Shown in pieces: positions 9,857-18,433 of a stretch of 32,669 nucleotides of DNA. The DNA is taken from the NCBI GenBank assembly GCA_937983545.1, contig CALJZP010000308.1, positions 1-32,669 of the forward strand, written 5' to 3'. Numbering within the stretch: position 1 is the first letter of the stretch; each line of letters opens with the position of its first letter. The translations under genes were made by a program, and so were the position numbers. The notes below the pieces were generated by a model. The model saw only the letters and a list, made by a program, of their open reading frames with translations, had not been told where the DNA came from and made no database searches. The stretch comes from an uncultured Azonexus sp. (GTDB lineage: Bacteria; Pseudomonadota; Gammaproteobacteria; Burkholderiales; Rhodocyclaceae).

Positions 9857-9876
9857 AATAGAACGACCGTGCTATT
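9857..9876. promoter_or_regulatory. Candidate TetR operator AATAGAACGACCGTGCTATT within a putative promoter
   Basis: Near-palindromic AATAG-N10-CTATT with inner ACG/CGT, just upstream of the TetR start. On the minus strand it lies between TTGAAT and TATTAT (17-nt spacer), overlapping the -10 by 4 nt. Confidence 0.65.
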
Positions 9877-10022
9877 GATTCAAGCTGCAAGGATCGATTT
9901 GTGGAACGACCATGTCCGTCAGCCGCCAAGGCTGGCGCACAACGCTATTCGGCTGCCGCTGCAAGCATCCCGCGCCGGACACCGGAGGCAGGCGCTGGCC
10001 CGCGCGGCGCCGGGGTGGGGAT

Positions 10023-10748
10023 TTACGAAGTCGCCTTCAAATGCAGGCCGCATTCCTTCGTGTCGGCATTTTCCCACCACCAGCGGCCGGCACGGACGTC
10101 TTCGCCGAGCGAAATCGCGCGGGTGCAGGGGGCGCAGCCGATGCTGGGATAGAACTTGTCGTGCAGGGCGTTGTAGGGCACGCTGTTCTGCTTGATGTAG
10201 GTCCAGACTTCCTTTTCCGTCCAGTCGGACAGCGGGTTGAACTTCTCCAGCTTGTTGCCTTCGTCGTATTCGCGGGTCGGCAGGCCGACGCGGGTGGCTG
10301 CCTGCTGGGCGCGCAGGCCGGTGATCCAGGCCTTCTTGCCGGCCAGGGCGCGTTGCAGCGGCTCGACCTTGCGGGCGTGGCAGCAGGCCTTGCGCAGCTC
10401 GATGGAGTCGTAGAACGCGTTGATGCCGTGCTGACGTACGTAGTTCTCGACCGCGGCGGACTGCGGGAAATAAACCTTGAGCTTGAGGTCGTAGTGCTTG
10501 TGCACGGCGGCCATCAGGTCGTAGGTTTCGAGCGGCAGGCGGCCGGTGTCGAGGCTGAAGATTTCGATGGGCAAGCCGGATTTGACGATCAGGTCGGTCA
10601 GCACCATGTCCTCGGCGCCCAGGCTGTTGGCGAAGGTGGCCGGAGCCCATTGGCCGGCGATGTCGGTGAGCAGGGCGCGCGCGGCGTCGGTCTTGGCAGC
10701 GACGCTGGCGGCGAGTTCGGGCGTGACGTTGAGCAGGCTCGGGTTCAT
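10023..10748 (-). CDS. cysH: Assimilatory phosphoadenylyl-/adenylyl-sulfate reductase (CysH family, 4Fe-4S type)
   Basis: SLGAEDMVLTDLI, SLDTGRLPLETYDL, KACCHARKVEPL, ITGLRAQQ, GCAPCTRAI and C-terminal ECGLH. Confidence 0.93.
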   Translation of the reverse strand: MNPSLLNVTPELAASVAAKTDAARALLTDIAGQWAPATFANSLGAEDMVLTDLIVKSGLPIEIFSLDTGRLPLETYDLMAAVHKHYDLKLKVYFPQSAAVENYVRQHGINAFYDSIELRKACCHARKVEPLQRALAGKKAWITGLRAQQAATRVGLPTREYDEGNKLEKFNPLSDWTEKEVWTYIKQNSVPYNALHDKFYPSIGCAPCTRAISLGEDVRAGRWWWENADTKECGLHLKATS

Positions 10749-10762
10749 GGGGGCTCTCGAAA

Positions 10763-11269
10763 TCAGGCGCGGCGGCGGAAATAGGGTTGCGGCTGGTCGG
10801 TGGCGCCCTGGTAGGCGTCGCCGAACGGGCTGAAACCGCGTTCGATGGCATAGGCCAGGTTCTTGCCGTCGGTCAGCGCATAGCTGTCGAAACCGACGCG
10901 CTTCATGAAAAAGAGCTGGTCGTGCAGCACGTTGCCGACGGCGCGCAATTCGCCCGTATAGCCGTAGCGCTGGCGCAGCAGGGCGGCGGTGGAGTAACCG
11001 CGGCCATCGACGAACTTGGGGAAATTGACGGCGATCAGTGTGAAGCGGGCGACATCGGCGGCGACGTCCTCGACCTTGTCATCCGGTTGCAGCAGCAGGC
11101 CGAGGCATTCGCGACCGACGAGTTCGCTCTTGCGCGCCTGCCAGACGGCGAGCGGGAAGAGGATGTCGCCAGCGGGCAGGGCAACGGTTTCGGGCGTTTC
11201 GCCTTCGCCGATTTCCAGCGTTTTCCAGCTGTCGGCTGCCGCAGCGCCATTCTTGATCAATTGGGACAT
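10763..11269 (-). CDS. DUF934 family protein
   Basis: Sequence (FPKFVDGRGYSTAALLRQRYGYTGELRAVGNVLHDQLFFMKRVGFDSY) and position between cysI and cysH; TAATG overlap with cysI. Confidence 0.85.
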   Translation of the reverse strand: MSQLIKNGAAAADSWKTLEIGEGETPETVALPAGDILFPLAVWQARKSELVGRECLGLLLQPDDKVEDVAADVARFTLIAVNFPKFVDGRGYSTAALLRQRYGYTGELRAVGNVLHDQLFFMKRVGFDSYALTDGKNLAYAIERGFSPFGDAYQGATDQPQPYFRRRA

Positions 11270-12942
11270 TATGCGGCCTCCTTCTGTGCTGCCTTGGCCT
11301 TGCCGTGGGCACGGCCTTCGTAAACGCGGTTCTTGAACGGGTCGATGCCGATGCGATCGAAGGTGTCGATGAAACGCTCGTCTTCGTGGCGGTTTTCCAG
11401 ATAGACCTGGATGATCTTCTCGACGGCATCCGGCATTTCGTCGGCGGCGAAGGACGGGCCGATCACCTTGCCGAGCTTGGCATCGTTACCCTGACGGCCG
11501 CCCAGCGTGACCTGGTAGAACTCGGCATCGTTCTTGTCCACCCCAAGCACGCCGATGTGGCCGACGTGGTGGTGACCGCAGGCGTTCATGCAGCCCGAGA
11601 TGTTGAGGTCGATCTCGCCGATGTCGAACAGGTAATCGAGATCATCGAAACGGGCCTGGATGGCGTTGGCGATGGGGATGGACTTGGCGTTGGCGAGGTC
11701 GCAGAAATCGCCGCCCGGGCAGCAGATCATGCCGGTCAGCAGGCCGATGTTCGGCGTCGCCAGACCGGCCGCCCTGGACTGTTGCCAGACTGCGTGGAGG
11801 TCGGTCTGCTTGACGTCGGCCAGGATGATGTTCTGCTCGTGGCTGATACGCAGTTCGCCGAAGCTGTAGCGGTCGGCCAGGTCGGCGACGACTTCCATCT
11901 GCTCGGACGTGATGTCGCCCGGTGCGATGCCGTGCTTTTTCAGCGACAGGGTGACGGCGGCGTAGCCCGGCACCTTGTGGGCGTGGGTATTGCGTGCCAG
12001 CCAATTGAGGAAGGGCTTTTCGTCCGGCAGCTCGACGTCGCCGACGGTCTCGTAGACCGGTGCGGTGAAGTGAGCGGCGACGCGGTCGTATTCGGCCTGG
12101 GTAATGGTCATCGGACCGCCCTTGCCGTGCGCCCATTCGGCCTCGACCTGCGCGCGGAAGGCGTCGATGCCGAGCGCCTGGACGAGGATCTTGATACGCG
12201 CCTTGTAGGCGTTGTCGCGACGGCCGAAGCGGTTATAGACGCGCAGGATGGCTTCGCAATACGACAGGATGTCCTGCCAGGGCAGGAATTCGCGGATCAC
12301 CTCGCCGCGGATAGGCGTACGGCCAAGACCGCCGCCGACGATGACGGTGAAACCGACCTGGCCATCGACCACCTTGAGGTGCAGGCCGATGTCGTGGAAC
12401 CAGGTGACGGCGCGGTCTTCTTCGGTACCGGAAATCGCGATCTTGAACTTGCGCGGCAGGAAGGCGAATTCCGGGTGGAAGGTCGTCCACTGGCGCATGA
12501 TCTCGGCCAGCGGGCGCGGGTCGATGATCTCGTCGGCAGCGACGCCGGCGAACTGGTCGGTGGTGATGTTGCGCAGGCAGTTGCCGGACGTCTGGATGGC
12601 GTGCAGTTCGACCTCGGCCAGCTCGGCGAGAATTTCCGGCACATCCTCAATCTTCGGCCAGTTCAACTGCAGGTTATGGCGCGTCGTGAAATGGCCGTAG
12701 CCGCGATCGTACTTGCGGGCAACCGAGGCCATGGCGCGCAACTGGGCGGAGTTCAGCATGCCGTAGGGGACGGCGATGCGGAACATCGGTGCGTGGCGCT
12801 GGATATAAAGGCCGTTCTGCAGGCGCAGCGGGCGGAATTCGTCATCGGCCAGTTCGCCCGCCTTCCAGCGGCGAACCTGGTCGCGGAACTGGGCAACGCG
12901 TTCGTTGATCAGCTGGCGGTCGATGGCATCGTATTTGTACAT
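11269..12942 (-). CDS. cysI: Nitrite/sulfite reductase, hemoprotein beta-component
   Basis: MYKYDAIDRQLINERVAQFRDQV...; HFTTRHNLQLNWPKIEDV; siroheme/4Fe-4S motifs CCPGGDFCDLA and NISGCMNACGHHHVGHIG. Confidence 0.95.
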   Translation of the reverse strand: MYKYDAIDRQLINERVAQFRDQVRRWKAGELADDEFRPLRLQNGLYIQRHAPMFRIAVPYGMLNSAQLRAMASVARKYDRGYGHFTTRHNLQLNWPKIEDVPEILAELAEVELHAIQTSGNCLRNITTDQFAGVAADEIIDPRPLAEIMRQWTTFHPEFAFLPRKFKIAISGTEEDRAVTWFHDIGLHLKVVDGQVGFTVIVGGGLGRTPIRGEVIREFLPWQDILSYCEAILRVYNRFGRRDNAYKARIKILVQALGIDAFRAQVEAEWAHGKGGPMTITQAEYDRVAAHFTAPVYETVGDVELPDEKPFLNWLARNTHAHKVPGYAAVTLSLKKHGIAPGDITSEQMEVVADLADRYSFGELRISHEQNIILADVKQTDLHAVWQQSRAAGLATPNIGLLTGMICCPGGDFCDLANAKSIPIANAIQARFDDLDYLFDIGEIDLNISGCMNACGHHHVGHIGVLGVDKNDAEFYQVTLGGRQGNDAKLGKVIGPSFAADEMPDAVEKIIQVYLENRHEDERFIDTFDRIGIDPFKNRVYEGRAHGKAKAAQKEAA

Positions 12943-12960
12943 GAAACGTCCTTGGGTAAA

Positions 12961-13737
12961 TCAGGCAAAAACCAGCTTGGTGCCGATCAGCACCAGCATG
13001 GAGGCCAGGATACGGCGCAGGATGTGCTCCGGTACCTTGGCGGAAAGATGGCTGCCGATCCAGATGCCGGGCAGCGAACCAAGCAGCAGTGCACCCAGCA
13101 GCGACCAGTCGACGCCCCCGAGCATCCAGTGGCCCAGGCCGGCGACCAGGGTCAGCGGCACGGCGTGGGCGACATCCGATCCGACAATTTTAACGGGCGA
13201 AAGTTTTGGGTAGAGAAAAAACAGTGCGGCAACGCCCAATGCGCCGGCACCCACCGACGAAATGGTGACCAGCACGCCGAGAATGGCGCCGACAGCGACG
13301 GTAATCTTGCCCAGGCAGCCTTGGCGGAGCGGGGAATCTTCGTGCTTGCTGGCGTAGTCGCGCAGCTTGCGGCCAAACAGGATGGCGATCGCAGTCAGCA
13401 TCAGCGCGAAACCCAGCCCGTGGGAAATGATGGCACCGATGGTGTTGCTACCCTTGGGCAGTTGGGAGAGGACGAATATGGTGATGGCGGCGGCCGGAAT
13501 GCTGCCCGCGGCGAGGCGTCCGGTAATCGCCCAGTCAATATGTCCCTTGCGGCCATGTGCGACGGTGCCGCCGGCCTTGGTCAGCGCCGCGTAGAGCAGG
13601 TCGGTGCCGACGGCCGTGGCCGGATGCACGCCGAACAGCAGCACGAGCAGCGGCGTCATCAGCGAACCGCCGCCAACGCCGGTCAGACCGACGATTGCGC
13701 CGACAGCAAAGCCGGAAAGGGTGTAAAGATAATCCAT
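12961..13737 (-). CDS. Sulfite exporter TauE/SafE family membrane protein
   Basis: Multiple hydrophobic helices; GFAVGAIVGLTGVGGGSLMTPLLVLLFGVHPATAVGTDLLYAALTKAGG is a TauE/SafE signature. Confidence 0.9.
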   Translation of the reverse strand: MDYLYTLSGFAVGAIVGLTGVGGGSLMTPLLVLLFGVHPATAVGTDLLYAALTKAGGTVAHGRKGHIDWAITGRLAAGSIPAAAITIFVLSQLPKGSNTIGAIISHGLGFALMLTAIAILFGRKLRDYASKHEDSPLRQGCLGKITVAVGAILGVLVTISSVGAGALGVAALFFLYPKLSPVKIVGSDVAHAVPLTLVAGLGHWMLGGVDWSLLGALLLGSLPGIWIGSHLSAKVPEHILRRILASMLVLIGTKLVFA

Positions 13738-13794
13738 GGGGGCGCATCGTAGCAGTGCGGGTTTGAATCAAAAAGAATATTGGGTTAGATTTAT

Positions 13795-13809
13795 ATAGCT
13801 GTTAGCTAT
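13795..13809. promoter_or_regulatory. LysR-type (CysB-like) box, perfect inverted repeat ATAGCT-GTT-AGCTAT
   Basis: 6-3-6 perfect dyad containing T-N11-A, in the divergent region between the TauE/SafE-cys cluster and the CysB-like gene. Confidence 0.5.
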
Positions 13810-13867
13810 TAGTGCTTGAAGATTGGTGCTATGACGAGCAGCGAATAACGCGACCCCGGGGCCTAAA

Positions 13868-14809
13868 ATGAAACTTCAGCAACTTCGTTACATCGTTGAA
13901 ATCCAGCGCCAGGGCCTGAACGTCTCCGAGGCGGCCGAAACGCTCTACACCTCGCAGCCCGGTATCTCCAAGCAGGTCAAGCTGCTTGAGGACGAACTGG
14001 GGGTGGCTATCTTCGAGCGGAGCGGCAAACGTTTTACCGGGGTCACCGAGCCGGGCAAGGTGGTGCTCGGCATTGCCGAACGCATCCTGCGCGAAGCCGA
14101 AAACCTGAAACGGGCCAGCGCCGAGTTCGCATCCGGGGATAGCGGGCGCCTGGTGCTGGCCGCGACGCATACGCAAGCGCGCTACGCCTTGCCCATCGTC
14201 GTGCGGGATTTTGTCGCCCAGCATCCGTCGGTCAAGCTGGAAATGCACCAAGGCAGCCCGACGCAGATCGCCGAATGGGTGGCGGCTGGCGAGGCCGATA
14301 TCGGCATTGCGACGGAAGCGCTCGACCAGTACCCGCAGCTGATCACACTGCCGGTACGCCAATGGAGCCATTGCGTGATCGTTCCGGAGAATCACCCGAT
14401 TCTCGCATGCCAGCCCTTGTCGCTAAACGAGCTTGCCCGCTGGCCCCTGATTACCTACGACACGGCATTTACCGGGCGTTCGCGCATCAACCGGGCTTTC
14501 GAGCGTATCGGAGCGCAGCCGAACGTCGCACTGACCGCCCTGGATGCCGATGTGATCAAGACTTATGTCAGTCTCGGGCTGGGGCTGGGGATCATCTCCG
14601 CACTGGCTGTCGATCCGCAGCGTGATTCGGGGCTGGTCGCGCTCGATGCCAGTCACCTGTTCGAATCCAATACAACCCGTCTGGCGCTGCGTCGAGGTAC
14701 TTATCTGCGGCGCTACGATTTTGACCTGATCGGCTTGTTTGCGCCGCACCTGTCACGGCGCGTGGTGGAGATGGCCATGCAGGGTGGCGGGGATGAATAT
14801 CAGCTATAA
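13868..14809 (+). CDS. cysB: CysB-like LysR-family transcriptional regulator
   Basis: MKLQQLRYIVEIQRQGLNVSEAAETLYTSQPGISKQVKLLEDELGVAIFERSGKR...; ATHTQARYALP; adjacent to the cys cluster. Confidence 0.92.
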   Translation: MKLQQLRYIVEIQRQGLNVSEAAETLYTSQPGISKQVKLLEDELGVAIFERSGKRFTGVTEPGKVVLGIAERILREAENLKRASAEFASGDSGRLVLAATHTQARYALPIVVRDFVAQHPSVKLEMHQGSPTQIAEWVAAGEADIGIATEALDQYPQLITLPVRQWSHCVIVPENHPILACQPLSLNELARWPLITYDTAFTGRSRINRAFERIGAQPNVALTALDADVIKTYVSLGLGLGIISALAVDPQRDSGLVALDASHLFESNTTRLALRRGTYLRRYDFDLIGLFAPHLSRRVVEMAMQGGGDEYQL

Positions 14810-14877
14810 CTTTTGTTATATTTTCCAAGTGCGTGGTGAATGATAGTCTCCGCTTCATATTTGGAGAATGATTCATC

Positions 14878-15723
14878 ATGAATGCCGTCGCGGAAGAAAA
14901 GTTGTTGCCAAGCATGTTGAGCGGGGTTGATATTCCTCCTTGCCCGGCCATCTTGATCGCGCTGGATAACGAACTCAAGAGAGAGTTTCCGGAGCAGCGC
15001 GAAGTGGCCCGCCTGATCAGCCAGGATGTTGCCTTGGCCGGTCACGTGATGCTAATTGCCAACTCTCCCGCATTCTCGACCGGGCGCAAGGTGGATTCGG
15101 TCATGCAGGCGATTGCCGTGCTAGGCATGCAGAGCGTGTTCACCATGGTGGTCGGCCACTTGCTACAGGTCGCGCTGGCCAGCGGCAGCGACGTTGCGAT
15201 GGATCGGTTCTGGGACAGCTCGGCGCAATCCGCGCGGATTTCCGCCGAACTTGCCCGGCGCCTGCGCTGTGTGCGACCGGATGTGGCCTACACCTTCGGG
15301 TTGTTTCACGATTGCGGCATTCCCTTGTTGATGAAGCGTTTTCCGCAAACCAAGGAAGTGCTGGCCAAAGCCAATCGTTGCGATGAGCGCCGCTTCACGG
15401 ATATCGAAGACAGCGAATTGGGAACCAATCACGCCGTGGTCGGGTATTTTCTGGCGAAGCGCTGGCATTTTTCCGGCGTGCTGGCTGAAGCGATTCTCCA
15501 TCACCATGACTATGCCATCCTCGGCAGACCGGATGGCCCGAGCGATACGGCGCGTGCCTTGATCGGGCTGGGTGTCCTTGCCGAGCATATCGGGCGCCTC
15601 CAGGGGGCCGGCGGCGGCGACGAGGAATGGGACAAGGCCGCTCCGGCGGTGTGCGCCTATTTCAACCTGTCGTTGGGCGCCGTGGATGATCTGATCGAGG
15701 ATATTCTCGACAGCATGGATTGA
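14878..15723 (+). CDS. HDOD domain protein
   Basis: PPCPAILIALDNELKREFPEQREVARLISQDVALAGHVMLIANSPAF...; FGLFHDCGIPLLMKRFPQT; typical HDOD fold sequence. Confidence 0.9.
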   Translation: MNAVAEEKLLPSMLSGVDIPPCPAILIALDNELKREFPEQREVARLISQDVALAGHVMLIANSPAFSTGRKVDSVMQAIAVLGMQSVFTMVVGHLLQVALASGSDVAMDRFWDSSAQSARISAELARRLRCVRPDVAYTFGLFHDCGIPLLMKRFPQTKEVLAKANRCDERRFTDIEDSELGTNHAVVGYFLAKRWHFSGVLAEAILHHHDYAILGRPDGPSDTARALIGLGVLAEHIGRLQGAGGGDEEWDKAAPAVCAYFNLSLGAVDDLIEDILDSMD

Positions 15724-15735
15724 TGACGCTTCGCC

Positions 15736-16944
15736 TCATTTGCGCATGCGCGGCGCGGTATCTCTGAGTATCAGGCTGGGCGTCGAGAAGGGGGCCAGCC
15801 GTTCGAGGAAGTCGAGCAGTTCCAGTACCGGTGAGTTCCGGAAGAAGGTTGCGCTCGGGGTTTCCATCCAGATGCGGTCGGCCCAGGCGTGCAGTTCATG
15901 CGGCTTGTCGCCGAAGCCGTCGCCATCCAGATCGAAGCCTTCATAGGTGTCCCAGCTGTTGCCCCACCAGGTATCGTTCATCGGGTCGCCGTCGCCGATG
16001 ATGGTGACCGGCCAGAGGTTGCTCTTGAAGGTGTTGTTGATGGCGATGTGTCCGCCCTTGGCGCCGTAGAAATAGATACCGGTGATGTTGTGGGCGATGA
16101 TGTTGTCGATGAAGACGATCCGGTTGATCGGGTTCATCGGCGAGTCGGCCATGATGCCATGGGCGCAATGGACGATTTCGTTACCCTGGACCAGGGCGGC
16201 CGAGGTTTCCTTGAGCGCGACGCCGGCACCCGAGGCATCCATGGCATGCAGGATGCGGTTGTTGCGGATGATCAGGCCGTCGGAATTGAGTGCGATGATG
16301 CCCGTCGAGTTCTTTTCGAGCAGATTGCCTTCGATCAGGCTGCGGTGGGCGAACAGGAAGTTGAAGGCGCGTCGGCTGTCGCGGATGGTGTTTCCGGTGT
16401 AGCGATTGCGCGGCGAATTGCTGACGGTGACATCCCGAATCTGCGCGATATCGTTGTTCTCGATGCGGTTCCCCGTGCTGTACCAGAGGCGTATGCCATC
16501 GCCTCGGTCGGCCGAGTCGACGGGGCGGGAGCGAATCCGGTTGCCGCGAACGACGCTGTCATTGCTTTTGTGCAGCGAAATGCCGAACAGCACGTTTTCG
16601 AGTACGTTGTTTTCGATCAGCAGGCCGTTGCCTTCGGCCATGATGCCGCCGTCGATCGCGTCATGCGAGTCGCCGCTGTCGCGTATGACGAGGCCGCGCA
16701 CGGTGACCTTGTCGGACTTGATGGTCAGTACCGTTCCTTTACCGCCGCCATCGATGACGACCTTGCCCTGGGCTTCCAGCGTCAGGGGCTTGCTGATGGT
16801 CGCCGGGCCGCGGTATTGGCCGGCAGGAAGGCGCAGAACGCTGCCCGGCAGCGCCATGTCCAGCCATGTCTGCAGGGACTGCTCGGCAACGGCCGCCAGG
16901 GAAAGGCTGAGCAGCGGAAGAATCAGGAGAAATCGGAGGCGCAT
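15736..16944 (-). CDS. nosD: NosD-like periplasmic right-handed beta-helix protein
   Basis: Signal peptide; repeated GLLIENN/ENNDI/RNNRI parallel beta-helix turns; C-terminus WGNSWDTYEGFDLDGDGFGDKPHEL...NSPVLELLDFLERLAPFS as in the NosD family. Confidence 0.8.
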   Translation of the reverse strand: MRLRFLLILPLLSLSLAAVAEQSLQTWLDMALPGSVLRLPAGQYRGPATISKPLTLEAQGKVVIDGGGKGTVLTIKSDKVTVRGLVIRDSGDSHDAIDGGIMAEGNGLLIENNVLENVLFGISLHKSNDSVVRGNRIRSRPVDSADRGDGIRLWYSTGNRIENNDIAQIRDVTVSNSPRNRYTGNTIRDSRRAFNFLFAHRSLIEGNLLEKNSTGIIALNSDGLIIRNNRILHAMDASGAGVALKETSAALVQGNEIVHCAHGIMADSPMNPINRIVFIDNIIAHNITGIYFYGAKGGHIAINNTFKSNLWPVTIIGDGDPMNDTWWGNSWDTYEGFDLDGDGFGDKPHELHAWADRIWMETPSATFFRNSPVLELLDFLERLAPFSTPSLILRDTAPRMRK

Positions 16945-17013
16945 CGGGCGGGATTGTGCCGTTTGCCTTGGCGATGCGCCGCAATCTGCATCAAGTTTCT
17001 GCCGATCCGTCGG

Positions 17014-18342
17014 CTATTCCCAATACTCGGTCACTTCGCTGGCCCATGCCGTGGCGGCGAGCAAGGCGCGATTGACCATGTCCGGGCTGACCCCGGCAGC
17101 CTGCGCTGTATCGGACATGCCTGACTGATTGAGTTCTTCGGATTGTTCGGCGACAGCCAGCAGCGGCGCATAGGGGCCGCTGCGTTCGAGCAGTGCCTGG
17201 CGGATTTCGTCGGCAATCGGCAGGGTGGCGAGAATGTCGGCAAGCGGGCGATGCAGCAGTCGATTGAGGCAAGAGAAGATGCCGGTCAGGAAAAACGGGT
17301 CGTGCGGCTGCCCCGGCATCAGGCGTTCAGCCAGGAGTTCCATCAGGCGGCCGCGGGTCAGCGCGTTCTCGACGAGCAACCAGTCGCTCATTTGCGGTTC
17401 ACGAACGGAGAACAGCAGTACCGCCAGCCAACGGGTGAGACGCTGCCGGCCGAGAATGATCAAGGCCTGCTCGAGCGAGTCGATGCGGCGTGTCAGTCCG
17501 AGCATCGGTGAGTTGAGGTAGCGCAGGACGCGAAAGCTGAGTACCGGGTCCTGCTTCATCGCGTCGGCGATCTCGGCAGTCTCCGCATCACCCTGGACGA
17601 GGCGCAGCAGGTTCAGCAATTGCGCCTTGTGCGGGTCGCCGCCCGGATCTTGCTGCAGGATGGCGGATCGTTCGGCAAATCGCCCATGGCAGGCTTCGAA
17701 ATGCCATTGCAGGCAGAGCTGATGATCGTCGTCGGTGTCGATATTGCAAGCCAGGAGATGGATGGCGTTTTCCCGGACGCCTGCCCGTACTGCTGCCGAA
17801 AAGTCGCGGATCGAGCCAGGCTCGCTGCCGGCCACGTCGATTGCGGCATAGTCGACCTTCTGAATGATCTTGGTGAATGCCGGATTCTTCGGTTGCCGGA
17901 ACAGCCCGAACCGGTAGGCGCGTTCGCGCAGGCGCGCGATGGCGTCGGAAATCAGGTCGGCTTCGGCATCGGAGGCCAGCTGGATGAGCAGTACCACGTT
18001 GCTGCCGTTGAGCTGCTCGAGCACGGGAGCGTCGAGGCTGGCCGAGCTCAGTGGAATGTAGGCCGGGATCTTGTTCCACGCTTCGTCGCTGGCGAGCAGC
18101 GCGTCGAACAGGGCATCGTCGTGGGCCCGCTGCAGGTCGCCGGCGGCATTGGCTGTGCTCGAGGATTGCTGCAGCCGGAAGAGGTGGCCTGCAAGGCGAT
18201 TGTTGCGATCGAATACGGCTTCGCGATGCAGGAAGGGAGGTTGGTCGGCACAGTCCGGGTTGCCGTTGCCGTCGTCGGCCGTTTCATTGTCGCTGCGGCT
18301 GTCGGCCGATTTTCCGAACAGGTTTTTCAGGCGGCTGAACAC
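17014..18342 (-). CDS. Degenerate EAL-like plus HDOD domain protein (YuxH-type architecture)
   Basis: REAVFDRNNRLAGHLFRL N-terminal EAL-like start without an EAL motif; HDOD region DAMKQDPVLSFRVLRYLNSPMLGLTRRIDSLEQALIILGRQRLTRWL. GTG start at 18342 with SD GGGAGAGG; the upstream part of the 17014..18615 ORF spans a terminator and is not coding. Confidence 0.85.
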   Translation of the reverse strand: MFSRLKNLFGKSADSRSDNETADDGNGNPDCADQPPFLHREAVFDRNNRLAGHLFRLQQSSSTANAAGDLQRAHDDALFDALLASDEAWNKIPAYIPLSSASLDAPVLEQLNGSNVVLLIQLASDAEADLISDAIARLRERAYRFGLFRQPKNPAFTKIIQKVDYAAIDVAGSEPGSIRDFSAAVRAGVRENAIHLLACNIDTDDDHQLCLQWHFEACHGRFAERSAILQQDPGGDPHKAQLLNLLRLVQGDAETAEIADAMKQDPVLSFRVLRYLNSPMLGLTRRIDSLEQALIILGRQRLTRWLAVLLFSVREPQMSDWLLVENALTRGRLMELLAERLMPGQPHDPFFLTGIFSCLNRLLHRPLADILATLPIADEIRQALLERSGPYAPLLAVAEQSEELNQSGMSDTAQAAGVSPDMVNRALLAATAWASEVTEYWE

Positions 18343-18361
18343 GATGTCCTCTCCCAAAAAG

Positions 18362-18388
18362 AAAATGCCCACCGAGGGTGGGCATTTT
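18362..18388 (-). terminator. Intrinsic terminator downstream of the PpiC gene
   Basis: Perfect 12-bp stem AAAATGCCCACC-GAG-GGTGGGCATTTT; on the minus strand followed by TTTTCTTTTT. Confidence 0.88.
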
Positions 18389-18392
18389 CCGG

Positions 18393-18409
18393 ACCACACT
18401 GGGTGTGGT
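18393..18409 (-). repeat. Perfect 7-bp hairpin ACCACAC-TGG-GTGTGGT
   Basis: Lies 4 nt from the terminator stem, between the PpiC stop codon and the terminator. Confidence 0.7.
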
Positions 18410-18433
18410 GATTTTCGCATGCGGTGTCGGGTT

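Noticed and set aside
11305-13752. 815-aa plus-strand ORF antisense to cysI and tauE
   Set aside because: Same shadow-ORF effect; it spans two real genes and their intergenic gap and has no domain signature.
14805-14820. TATAAC-TTTT-GTTATA inverted repeat at the end of cysB
   Set aside because: 6-bp AT-rich stem; too weak to be a terminator and likely by chance in AT-rich spacer.
16984-17012. Possible FNR-like half-site (TTGATGCAGATTGC on the minus strand) upstream of nosD
   Set aside because: Only one arm matches TTGAT-N4-ATCAA; too weak to call.
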